Origin: Nitrosomonadales bacterium
GTDB taxonomy: Bacteria > Pseudomonadota > Gammaproteobacteria > Burkholderiales > Gallionellaceae
Direction: 5' to 3'
Length of the DNA stretch: 64,000 nucleotides
Assembly (NCBI GenBank): GCA_016235045.1
Contig: JACRME010000008.1
Location: 372,001-436,000 of the forward strand
The notes beneath the pieces were generated by a model that was not told the DNA's origin, made no database searches, and saw only the letters and a list, made by a program, of their open reading frames with translations. A program made the position numbers and the translations under genes. This document shows positions 36,941 to 44,531 of the stretch, one piece after another. The first letter of the stretch is position 1. The number at the start of each line of letters is the position of its first letter.

Positions 36941-37459
36941 TTACATCCCCAAAAAACTGCCGCGCAGGAAATCGCGCCGCGATAACGGTTTGTCCAGCAC
37001 CGGCTCGCCTTTCATGCGCGCGGCCTCGAACTCCTGTTTGCGCTCCGCATCGCGCGCCCGGTCTGAATTATCCTCCACAAACAGCGCCTGCATCACCTGT
37101 CCGGCGACGCCCACTGCATCCTCGTGGCGCTCGATGTCGATCACCGGCGAAATCAGCGAACAAATCTGGCAGGTGCCCAACTCCGGTTCGTTCAGGCCCA
37201 TGAATTCGTACCGGCCGGAGGGAAATTCCCAACTCATTTTCTCGTCCGCGCCCAGCGATTTGAGCGGCGCCTTGTCGCCCGGCATCAGCACCAGACTGAT
37301 CGTCCAAGGTGTGACCAGCACACCCACCCAATGTTCCTGCCACTCGCGAAACCCCACCGCCTGCACGCGCAGCGCGGAATTGCAGATCGGCAAACCCGCC
37401 ATGCGCGTTGCGGCGATGTCGTTGAATACCGCTTCCAGTTTTTGTTCGACCGCGTTCAT
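36941..37459 (-). CDS. hoxT: HoxT/HybE-family hydrogenase assembly chaperone
   Basis: A 172-residue protein of the HybE/HupJ family, which helps small-subunit assembly before export. The core motif is VGVLVTPWTISLVLMPGD, and the family pattern GTCQICSLISPV follows. The C-terminus is unusual to read: it ends LSRRDFLRGSFLGM, a twin-arginine-like string that cannot be a signal peptide there. The start overlaps the rubredoxin gene stop (ATGA). Only one base separates its stop from the hoxV start. Confidence 0.88.
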   Translation of the reverse strand: MNAVEQKLEAVFNDIAATRMAGLPICNSALRVQAVGFREWQEHWVGVLVTPWTISLVLMPGDKAPLKSLGADEKMSWEFPSGRYEFMGLNEPELGTCQICSLISPVIDIERHEDAVGVAGQVMQALFVEDNSDRARDAERKQEFEAARMKGEPVLDKPLSRRDFLRGSFLGM

Positions 37460-37674
37460 GCGTTTTCCACCATAAACTTGTGCTTGGGCGCATCGCAATT
37501 CGGGCAGGTCCAGTGTTCCGGCAATTGCGAAAACGGCGTGCCCGGCGCGATCTGCCAAACCGGATCGCCCAGAACAGGATCGTACACCTCCCAGCAGATT
37601 CCGCATTCCATCCGCACCCGGTCGCCGGACGATTTTTCATTGTCGCCCGAAAGCGAACCCTCGAACATAACCAT
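37456..37674 (-). CDS. hoxR: rubredoxin HoxR/HupI
   Basis: A 72-residue rubredoxin with the four iron ligands in MECGICWEVYDP and WTCPNCDAPKHKF. It has a short N-terminal extension before the fold. In R. eutropha HoxR is needed for correct assembly of the special proximal cluster of the O2-tolerant hydrogenase. It overlaps hoxT by four bases and begins 2 bases from the hoxQ stop. Confidence 0.95.
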   Translation of the reverse strand: MVMFEGSLSGDNEKSSGDRVRMECGICWEVYDPVLGDPVWQIAPGTPFSQLPEHWTCPNCDAPKHKFMVENA

Positions 37675-37675
37675 G

Positions 37676-38548
37676 TCAGTCGCCCAGTTTTTCCTGCACC
37701 TGCATCACCAGCAGCCACTCGCCCAGGCGGGCTATGCTGTCCTCGTAGTCTTCCCGCGAGGCTTGTGCCACTTCCGGCACTTCGCTCACTTCGATGGTGT
37801 TCAGGATCAGCGTGTCCATGCTGTTGAAATACTGCACCCACCAGACATTGGGCACCATGGTGCTGGTGATGCGGCAGTTGCCATAGCCGCGCGACAAGAT
37901 AGTGACCGCTCCCACGCCCAGCGCCGTCGACAGGCAATTCATGTCCTCCGCCGACATCGGCAGCAGCGTCAGGTTCACCACATGCGCGGCGGCACCCGCC
38001 TGGTGCGCGCTTGCCTTGCCCAGTATCTCGGCCAGCACGGACAGTGCATTCATGATGCCCGGCGTCTTTTCCGGAATCGGGCATTCCAGCGACGTGCCGT
38101 CGTGCGCCCAACGCGTCACCATCGGAGGGATCGCACCGGCCATGATGGTATCGCCGATCAGGCGCCCGTCGGTCGCATATTCGTGAATTCGCCATATCCC
38201 CGCGAATACCGTTTCCTGGATGCGGTACTGGCCGGAGCCGCGCACCGCAATGCTCACTTCGCCCTCGCCCAGGGTCTGGTTGAGCAGGCGCACAACCTCC
38301 GCATCCATCTGCTGCAACTCGACGACCGGCTGCACCCGCGAACCCAGCGGCGCGGCGCGCATGCCGTCGCGCAAGCGCCCGACCACCGCACACGCTGCCG
38401 CCATCAAAGCGGGGTCGGCTTCATCGTTGATGACCGGCAGGGCAAACGTCATCATCGCGCTGGGCAGCGGCATGTATTGCAGCACTTCGTCCTCTTGCGG
38501 CTGCGAACCGGGACCGGCGACGACGGGGATGGGGAATTCTTTCATCAT
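37676..38548 (-). CDS. hoxQ: HoxQ/HupH hydrogenase expression/formation protein
   Basis: A 290-residue cytosolic chaperone of the HupH/HyaF family that, with HoxO, accompanies the small subunit precursor until its Fe-S clusters are complete. It starts MMKEFPIPVV, contains two HupH-type repeats (IAVRGSGQYRIQETVFAGIW and VTILSRGYGNCRITSTMVPN), and ends in helical sequence. The ATG at 38548 has AAGGAG six bases upstream. Confidence 0.9.
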   Translation of the reverse strand: MMKEFPIPVVAGPGSQPQEDEVLQYMPLPSAMMTFALPVINDEADPALMAAACAVVGRLRDGMRAAPLGSRVQPVVELQQMDAEVVRLLNQTLGEGEVSIAVRGSGQYRIQETVFAGIWRIHEYATDGRLIGDTIMAGAIPPMVTRWAHDGTSLECPIPEKTPGIMNALSVLAEILGKASAHQAGAAAHVVNLTLLPMSAEDMNCLSTALGVGAVTILSRGYGNCRITSTMVPNVWWVQYFNSMDTLILNTIEVSEVPEVAQASREDYEDSIARLGEWLLVMQVQEKLGD

Positions 38549-38597
38549 GTTCTGCTCCTTGAGTTGATTTGGTCTCGTCGACATGGATGATAGATAG

Positions 38598-38622
38598 TGC
38601 CGACGAGACGTCGGCGCTCCCA
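38598..38622. repeat. GCCGACGA-family repeat, partial copy
   Basis: A single arm of the family at 46712-46770 (GCCGACGAGACGTCGGCGCTCC), containing the small palindrome CCGACG..CGTCGG. It lies in the hoxO-hoxQ spacer. Confidence 0.7.
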
Positions 38623-38634
38623 CCAAACCTGTTC

Positions 38635-39117
38635 TTAGTGGCAAGCCGACGGTTCACCTGCCGCCGTCACCGGAATCCCGACCGACGGCGCGCGACTCAC
38701 CGGCTTGTCCAGCATCGCCGCGATCTCGCGCGTGTATTCTTCCCAGTTGCGCATGCCGTCGATCGCGCCGACGTAGCCGCCGTCGCGCACGAACACCAGC
38801 GATGGCCAGCGCGTGATGCCGAAGCGCGCCTGCTCCCTGCGCGCCAGCTCGGGCGAGATGACCGCGGCGCGCAAGCGGTCGCCGGTCAGCTTGAGCACTT
38901 CGGGCAGGATCACCGCTACGTCCCAGGTCTCGGGTTGCTGGTCCGGCTCCTGCGTGAACAGCACCATGCCGTCGCCGCCCGCCATGACGAAGGCTTCCAG
39001 CCCTTCCTCGTCCAGCAGCACGATCTTGCTTTGCGCGCGCAACCGTTCCAGCAGTTTGTAGAAACCCGCTTTCATCTCGGCTGCGCGCACCGATGCAAAC
39101 TCCACTGTCTCGCTCAT
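38635..39117 (-). CDS. hoxO: HoxO/HyaE-family thioredoxin-like chaperone
   Basis: A 160-residue protein with a thioredoxin-like fold but without the CxxC active site: the region ARFGITRWPSLVFVRDGGYVG matches the cis-proline part of thioredoxin. HoxO/HyaE/HupG proteins bind the Tat signal of the small subunit precursor. It has an Ala-rich C-terminus ending SACH. The start overlaps hoxL (39114-39117). It is followed by hoxQ, its known partner. Confidence 0.88.
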   Translation of the reverse strand: MSETVEFASVRAAEMKAGFYKLLERLRAQSKIVLLDEEGLEAFVMAGGDGMVLFTQEPDQQPETWDVAVILPEVLKLTGDRLRAAVISPELARREQARFGITRWPSLVFVRDGGYVGAIDGMRNWEEYTREIAAMLDKPVSRAPSVGIPVTAAGEPSACH

Positions 39118-39422
39118 GCATTGTCCTTTCTCAAGAATTCCGGCAGCGTCGGCTCCCGGTTTGCCAGATCGGCGAAAAACATATCCAGATTCACTTCGCC
39201 GCCGTCCGACAGCGCCTGCAAACCGTCCAGTGCCGCATTCACCAGCGCCGCGCGCTCCGCATCGATCACTTCGCGCCCCGCATCCAGGAATGTGAGCAGC
39301 CACTGGCCGGCTTCGACCTGCCCCACCAGCATGGTGTTGATCAACTGCCTGCCGTTGCGGCCCTCGCACAGCGCGGTGTTCTCGTGCACTTCGACCACCT
39401 GCATCGGAATCCCCAGACACAT
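39114..39422 (-). CDS. hoxL: HypC-like chaperone HoxL
   Basis: A 102-residue HypC paralogue with the essential N-terminal motif MCLGIPMQV and a longer C-terminus than HypC. In R. eutropha HoxL is specific for the membrane-bound hydrogenase and passes the Fe(CN)2CO unit to HoxG, guarding it against O2. It overlaps hoxO by four bases and follows hoxM after two. Confidence 0.92.
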   Translation of the reverse strand: MCLGIPMQVVEVHENTALCEGRNGRQLINTMLVGQVEAGQWLLTFLDAGREVIDAERAALVNAALDGLQALSDGGEVNLDMFFADLANREPTLPEFLRKDNA

Positions 39423-39424
39423 GC

Positions 39425-40039
39425 TCAACCCTGCCCGCTTATGAAACGCTCGTCGCCGAACCTGCAAGCCTGCGCTTCGGAAGGACGGCCCGCTTCGTAT
39501 TCGTCCATCTGCAACACATGCTGATGTTGATCGGCCATGACGGGAGTTTGCCGCGCCCGGTACGGGATGCCCCATTGCCGCATCTGCAGCAGCGCCACTT
39601 CCAGCGCATGCGGTATCTGTTCCTTGACGACATCGCGCAGGCTGCCGCCGAAGTCTTCCAGTTGCTCCGGCTGCACGCCGATCAGCATCATCGATTCCGG
39701 CAGGCGGCCGGCCAGCGCGGCGCAGGCAATCACTTCCTGGAAGCCGGTCTGGTGCAGGCTCATTTTCTTTGCGCCCATGAAGCGCGGCACTTCGTTGTCC
39801 TGGGCGATCACCATTTCGCCGGGGGGCTTGCCGTAGTCCACCGCATCGAACACGATCAGGCGGCGCGCATCTTCCAGGAAGGGCAGCAGGTACAGGCCCT
39901 GGGTGCCGCCGTCCAGCACGGTCACGTTCGGCTCGAACTGATAGGCGGCGTTCACAGCCTCGACGCAGCGCACACCAAAGCCCTCATCCGCCCACAGGAT
40001 GTTGCCGATACCCAGTATCAACAGCTCGGTTTTTTTCAT
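39425..40039 (-). CDS. hoxM: hydrogenase maturation endopeptidase HoxM
   Basis: A 204-residue nickel-dependent protease (HyaD/HybD family) that removes the C-terminal peptide of HoxG after nickel insertion. Metal-site motifs are GIGNILWADEGFGV (with the conserved Glu/Asp), VLDGGTQGLYLL, VFDAVDYG and MSLHQTGFQEV with its histidine. It is the first gene after the HigA-like gene and lies 145 bases from it, so it may have a separate promoter in 40040-40186. Confidence 0.95.
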   Translation of the reverse strand: MKKTELLILGIGNILWADEGFGVRCVEAVNAAYQFEPNVTVLDGGTQGLYLLPFLEDARRLIVFDAVDYGKPPGEMVIAQDNEVPRFMGAKKMSLHQTGFQEVIACAALAGRLPESMMLIGVQPEQLEDFGGSLRDVVKEQIPHALEVALLQMRQWGIPYRARQTPVMADQHQHVLQMDEYEAGRPSEAQACRFGDERFISGQG

Positions 40040-40186
40040 GACTCTCCTCTCGTGTTACGACCTGCGTAACAGCACGACTCATGCCAGCGCCCGACATACG
40101 AATTAGGTATAGGAATTAAATGGTTAGTAGCCGGTCGACAAATCCGACAAAACTAATGTGGACATTTTCTTTGCAGTTGCAAGACA

Positions 40187-40516
40187 CTAGGCGTCGATCA
40201 TAACCTTCCCGTAATACAGTTGCTTGGCATGATGCAGGTCCCAGGCGAACTGCAGCTCCAGCCAGAACGCCACATCCGTGCCGAAATGCAGGGCCAGGCG
40301 CACCGCCGTATCGGGGGTGATAACGCGCTTTCCACACACCAGTTCGTTGACGCGGCGGCGGGAAATGCCCAGCGCAGTGGCCAGCGCTTCCTGCGAGATG
40401 TTGCCGGGCTGCAGATAGCGCGTTTCGAGGAAACGCCCCGGGTGCACCGGCGTGCGCGGTGCGGCCCAAAAGAAACGCGGGCTTTTGCCCGCGTTTGCTT
40501 TCAACTCTTGCGACAT
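40187..40516 (-). CDS. HigA-type antitoxin-like XRE regulator without a toxin partner
   Basis: A protein of about 109 residues with the HigA signature HPGRFLE, the helix-turn-helix ISQEALATALGISRRRVNEL, VCGKRVITPDTAVRLALHFG and FWLELQFAWDL. No HigB-like toxin gene is adjacent; the neighbours are hoxZ and hoxM. The ATG at 40516 adds 23 residues not usual in HigA and places a strong terminator inside the coding region; GTG at 40447 would start right at HPG, downstream of the hairpin. It may regulate transcription of the hox genes; this is inference. Confidence 0.82.
   Translation of the reverse strand: MSQELKANAGKSPRFFWAAPRTPVHPGRFLETRYLQPGNISQEALATALGISRRRVNELVCGKRVITPDTAVRLALHFGTDVAFWLELQFAWDLHHAKQLYYGKVMIDA
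40468..40496 (-). terminator. strong rho-independent terminator after hoxZ
   Basis: On the minus strand the 10-bp stem AAACGCGGGC / GCCCGCGTTT has an AAAA loop and is followed by CTTTT. It lies about 70 bases after the hoxZ stop, within the first codons of the longer HigA-like reading frame. It would end or attenuate transcripts coming from hoxKGZ before the maturation genes. Confidence 0.85.
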
Positions 40517-40564
40517 GGCTTGTTAACTTTAAGGGAAGTGAGCCGCAAGCGAAGACTTGATCTT

Positions 40565-41269
40565 CTACTCGCGGAACGTGCGTTTGCCATCGATCATCGC
40601 GCTGATCATGGTTTGCCGCGACATGATGTCCTCGCGGATCGCCGTGTACACGTGAATGATCACGAAACACACCACGCCCCATGCCACCAGGTGATGCCAG
40701 GTGTGCACGGTCTGGCTCTGCCCGAACAGCGGGATCACCCAACTGGTGAACAGCCAGTGCGACCAATGCCCTTCCTGCGCCCCCTCGCCGTACAGCGCAA
40801 AGCCGGTGACGATCAGGAAGGTGCCGCTCAGCGTGATGGCAAAGTACATGAACAAGTGTCCGAGCGGGTTGTGACCCACATATTTCTTCGGATACTTTTC
40901 GAGGAAGGCGTACCAGCGTATCTCCTGCAGCAAACCGGCCCACCAGTTCCCGTCGGTCACCGGCAGCAGGAACAACTGGCGCGCATGGTGGTTGCCCACG
41001 AACGCCCAGTACAGCCGCACCAGCAAGCCGATGGCGAACACATACCCCGCCACAAAGTGGGTGAAGCGGATGTAGCCCATGAGGAAATTTTCGCTCGCCT
41101 CGCCGCTCACGCTCGGCAACGGACTGGCGATGAACCAGCCGGTGATCGCCAGCGTCACGATGCTGAGCGCGTTGATCCAGTGCCACGCGCGCACCGGGGC
41201 CTCGTAGACATACACCGAGTTGCCCGCCGCGGTGATCGCCGACTCGTCGTCTTGTGTTGTAACTGACAT
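40565..41269 (-). CDS. hoxZ: Ni/Fe-hydrogenase b-type cytochrome subunit HoxZ
   Basis: A 234-residue integral membrane dihaem cytochrome b that takes electrons from HoxKG to the quinone pool. It has four hydrophobic helices, and candidate haem-binding histidines occur in RAWHWINALS, RFTHFVAGY, GHLFMYFAITLSG and TWHHLVAWGVVCF. The C-terminus ends in basic cytosolic sequence. It lies 22 bases after hoxG and completes the HoxKGZ respiratory enzyme. Confidence 0.95.
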   Translation of the reverse strand: MSVTTQDDESAITAAGNSVYVYEAPVRAWHWINALSIVTLAITGWFIASPLPSVSGEASENFLMGYIRFTHFVAGYVFAIGLLVRLYWAFVGNHHARQLFLLPVTDGNWWAGLLQEIRWYAFLEKYPKKYVGHNPLGHLFMYFAITLSGTFLIVTGFALYGEGAQEGHWSHWLFTSWVIPLFGQSQTVHTWHHLVAWGVVCFVIIHVYTAIREDIMSRQTMISAMIDGKRTFRE

Positions 41270-41291
41270 GACAGTCTCCTTTCCGTGCGCG

Positions 41292-43091
41292 TTAGCGAAC
41301 CGTGACCTTGCTCATCTCCTGACCGTCCGGCGACATGACGTGTGTTGAACACGCGAGGCAGGGGTCGAAGCTGTGCAGGGTGCGCAGAATCTCCAGCGGT
41401 TGATCGGCTTTGGCCAGCGGTGTGTTCATCAGCGAAGCCTCGAACGCGCCGATCTGTCCTTTGGCATCGCGCGGACTGCCGTTCCAGGTGGTCGGCACCA
41501 CGCACTGGTAGTTGTCGATCTTGGTGTCCTTGACCTTGATCCAGTGACCCAGCGCGCCGCGCGGTGCTTCGGTGAAACCCACGCCTTTCGCCTCGGCGGG
41601 CCACTTGCTCGGATCCCATTTGTCGACGTTGGCGGTGGAAGTGTCGCCCGCCTTCAGGTTCGCCATCAGCTTGTCGAACTGCTGCACTTGCAGGTCGGCG
41701 CAGTACAACGCCTCGATGCCGCGCGCAGCCGTGCGTCCCAGCGTGGAGAACAAGGCCGTGACCGGCAGGTCGAGCTTGTGCAGCACGCCGTCGATGGTGT
41801 CCTTGATGATCGGATACTGCTTGGGCTGCAAATAGCCCAGCACCATGCGCGACAGCGGACCGACTTCCATGGCGTTGCCCTTCCAGCGCGGCGCCTTGAT
41901 CCACGAATACTTGGCGCTCTCGTCCAGCGCCTCGATCCTGGTGCGCGTGCCCTTGAAGTTGGGGCCTTCGGGATGATAGTTGGCCTCGGTGACGCCGTCC
42001 CACGGGTGCAGGCCCTTGCTCTCGTCCGCATACTTGTACCAGGAGTGATTGACGAATTCCTGGATCTCGTCCGGATTGCGCAGGTCGATCTCGTGGATCT
42101 TGGACAGATCGCCGTTGATGACGGCACCGCGCGGCAGCAACAGATTCGATGCGGTGTAGTCGTTGGCGCGCTGCGGGATGTCGCCGTAGGACATGAAGTT
42201 CTTCGACGATAATCCGCCGCCGTAGCCCCAGCCCTTGTAGAACGAGGCGATGGCCAGCAGATCGGGGATGTACACCTGCTCGACGAACTCCTTGCTGCGG
42301 TCGATGATGCTCTTGATCAGGTTCAGGCGTTCCATGTTGATCGCGCCGACGGCGCCGGTGTCGTTGACGTTAATCGCGCAAGGCACGCCGCCCACCAGCC
42401 AGTTCGGGTGCGGGTTCTTGCCGCCGAAGATGGTGTGTACCTTGACGATCTCCTTCTGGAAATCGAGCGCTTCGAGATAGTGCGTCACCGCCATCAGGTT
42501 CGCCTCGGGCGGCAGCTTGTACGCCGGGCTGCCCCAGTAACCGTTGCTGAACGGGCCGAGCTGACCGGATTCGACAAATTTTTTCAAACGATTTTGCACG
42601 TCGCGGAAATAACCGGGCGATGACAGCGGCCAGGACGAGATGCTCTGCGCCAGCTCCGAAGTCTTCTTCGGATCGGCCTTGAGCGCGGACACCACGTCCA
42701 CCCAGTCCAGCGCGTGCAGGTGATAGAAGTGCACCAGATGGTCGTGCACATACAGGTTCAACTGCATCAGGTTGCGGATGGTGTTGGCGTTCTCGGGGAT
42801 CTGGATGTCGAGCGCGTCTTCCACCGCTCGTACCGAGGTGAGCGCGTGCGTACCGGTGCACACACCGCAGATACGCTCGGTGAAGGCCCAGGCATCGCGC
42901 GGATCGCGGCCTTTCAGGATCACTTCCAGACCGCGCCACATGGTGCCGGTGGACACCGCGTTGCGGATCACGTTGTTGCTGTCGAGGTTCACTTCGACGC
43001 GCAGGTGGCCTTCGATGCGGCACACCGGATCGACCACCACGCGCTTGCCGCTGTTGTCGAGCTTGAAGCCCTGGGTTTCGTAAGCTGACAT
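41292..43091 (-). CDS. hoxG: membrane-bound [NiFe] hydrogenase large subunit HoxG
   Basis: A 599-residue catalytic subunit oxidising H2 in the periplasm. The N-terminal [12 protein letters not shown] and C-terminal DPCLACSTH supply the four active-site cysteines. Unlike HoxC it carries a 15-residue extension ([15 protein letters not shown]) after the histidine, the peptide HoxM should cleave. The sequence is very close to the E. coli HyaB/R. eutropha HoxG type (group 1d). Two bases separate it from hoxK, which carries the Tat signal for both. Confidence 0.97.
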   Translation of the reverse strand: MSAYETQGFKLDNSGKRVVVDPVCRIEGHLRVEVNLDSNNVIRNAVSTGTMWRGLEVILKGRDPRDAWAFTERICGVCTGTHALTSVRAVEDALDIQIPENANTIRNLMQLNLYVHDHLVHFYHLHALDWVDVVSALKADPKKTSELAQSISSWPLSSPGYFRDVQNRLKKFVESGQLGPFSNGYWGSPAYKLPPEANLMAVTHYLEALDFQKEIVKVHTIFGGKNPHPNWLVGGVPCAINVNDTGAVGAINMERLNLIKSIIDRSKEFVEQVYIPDLLAIASFYKGWGYGGGLSSKNFMSYGDIPQRANDYTASNLLLPRGAVINGDLSKIHEIDLRNPDEIQEFVNHSWYKYADESKGLHPWDGVTEANYHPEGPNFKGTRTRIEALDESAKYSWIKAPRWKGNAMEVGPLSRMVLGYLQPKQYPIIKDTIDGVLHKLDLPVTALFSTLGRTAARGIEALYCADLQVQQFDKLMANLKAGDTSTANVDKWDPSKWPAEAKGVGFTEAPRGALGHWIKVKDTKIDNYQCVVPTTWNGSPRDAKGQIGAFEASLMNTPLAKADQPLEILRTLHSFDPCLACSTHVMSPDGQEMSKVTVR

Positions 43092-43093
43092 GA

Positions 43094-44182
43094 TTATTTG
43101 CCTCCCTTGTTCTGATCTTCTTTACCGCCGCGCGCCTTGGTCAGCGCGCTGACTGCCGCGTGCGCCACCACTGCCGCGCCCGCGATGCCCGCGATGGTGC
43201 CGCCCACCTTGTCCGCGTTCGACTCGACGCCAAACTGCTTGATGTCGGTGACGCGGTTGTAGAAGCCGCCCTTGTCCCAGAAGCCCTCTTCCGAGCAGCC
43301 GATGCAACCGTGGCCGGACTGGATCGGGAAGGACACGCCGCCGTTCCAGCGCACGGTGGAGCAGGCGTTGTAGGTGGTGGGGCCTTTGCAGCCCATCTTG
43401 TACAGGCAGTAACCTTTGCGCGCGGCTTCGTCATCCCACTCTTCGACGAACTGGCCCGCATCGAAGTGCGGACGGCGATAGCATTTGTCGTGGATGCGCT
43501 GACCGTAGAACATCTTGGGGCGTCCCTGTCTATCCAGCTCGGGGATGCGGTCGAAGGTCAGCATGTAGGTGACCACCGCGGTCATCACTTCGGCGATGGG
43601 CGGGCAACCCGGCACCTTGATGATGGGTTTGTCGGTGATGACTTTGTGAACCGGCGTGGCGCGGGTCGGGTTCGGCTTGGCGGCCTGCACGCAACCCCAG
43701 GAGGCGCATGCGCCCCAGGAGATGATGGCTTTCGCATCGGCGGCGGTTTCTTTCAGCACTTCCACGAACGGACGTCCGCCGTGAATGCAGAACATGCCGT
43801 CCTCATTCAACGGCGGATTGCCTTCCACCGCGAGGATGTAATTGCCTTTGTACTTCTTCTTGATCTCGTCGATGATCGCTTCGGCCTGATGTCCGGCGGC
43901 GGCCATCAGCGTGTCGTCGTAATCCAGCGAGAGCATGGACAGCACCACGTCCTTCGCCAGCGGGTGCGCGGAACGGATGAACGATTCGGAACAGCAGGTG
44001 CATTCCAGACCGTGCAGCCAGATCACCGGTGTGCGCGGTTTGGTTTCCATCGCATGCGCGATCTGCGGCGCCATCGTCGGCGCCAGACCCAGCGATGCTG
44101 CGGTCAGGCTGCAGAATTTCAAAAAACTGCGACGCGAAATACCCTGCCTCCGCATCACTTCATAAAATGTTTCTGTCGACAT
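43094..44182 (-). CDS. hoxK: membrane-bound [NiFe] hydrogenase small subunit HoxK, O2-tolerant type
   Basis: A 362-residue Fe-S subunit with a twin-arginine signal ([12 protein letters not shown]) cleaved probably after AHA. Counting from the following Met, cysteines fall at 17, 19, 20, 115 and 120, so both supernumerary cysteines (19 in ECTCCSES and 120 in WGACASWGC) of the O2-tolerant 4Fe-3S proximal cluster are present. The C-terminal helix [20 protein letters not shown] anchors it to the membrane and contacts HoxZ. GGGAGAG lies just upstream of the ATG. A sigma54-type promoter candidate is about 90 bases upstream. Confidence 0.97.
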   Translation of the reverse strand: MSTETFYEVMRRQGISRRSFLKFCSLTAASLGLAPTMAPQIAHAMETKPRTPVIWLHGLECTCCSESFIRSAHPLAKDVVLSMLSLDYDDTLMAAAGHQAEAIIDEIKKKYKGNYILAVEGNPPLNEDGMFCIHGGRPFVEVLKETAADAKAIISWGACASWGCVQAAKPNPTRATPVHKVITDKPIIKVPGCPPIAEVMTAVVTYMLTFDRIPELDRQGRPKMFYGQRIHDKCYRRPHFDAGQFVEEWDDEAARKGYCLYKMGCKGPTTYNACSTVRWNGGVSFPIQSGHGCIGCSEEGFWDKGGFYNRVTDIKQFGVESNADKVGGTIAGIAGAAVVAHAAVSALTKARGGKEDQNKGGK

Positions 44183-44270
44183 TTCTCTCTCCCTTGTCAG
44201 TCAGCTCAGGCTATCTCTGCACCACCAACCGTTCGCCCCAACGGTTAATCGTCATTACGCCTGTTGCATA

Positions 44271-44285
44271 TCAAGTTCCGTGCCA
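44271..44285 (-). promoter_or_regulatory. candidate sigma54 (-24/-12) promoter for hoxK
   Basis: The minus strand reads TGGCACG-GAAC-TTGAT: the -24 element is a perfect consensus, the spacer is the required four bases, and the -12 element is TTGA where TTGC is usual. It lies about 90 bases upstream of hoxK, in the correct direction. The 44286-44531 spacer behind it holds no gene and includes an AT-rich part (44340-44380) where HoxA and IHF could bind. The cluster encodes the sigma54 activator HoxA, which supports the call. Confidence 0.6.
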
Positions 44286-44531
44286 CGCAAACCAAACCGC
44301 GCGCAAGCCAGATGGATCGGGCGTTGCAGCCTGGCGACGAATCAATAACCACTTTTCGATTGGGAAACAATATTGCTCGGATATTCGCAACGATTGGAAA
44401 GCGCATGTCCACAATTTTGGTAAGGACACGCGAATGGGAGCGTTAGATGCTTGTTGCGAATGTGAAATTTGCGTGAAGAAAATGCAGGGCAACGAGATTC
44501 CATTGCGCAGGATGTAACGCGGAGAGTTACA

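Noticed and set aside
40187-40516. A complete HigBA toxin-antitoxin system
   Set aside because: No HigB/RelE-like reading frame lies on either side; the flanks are hoxZ and hoxM.
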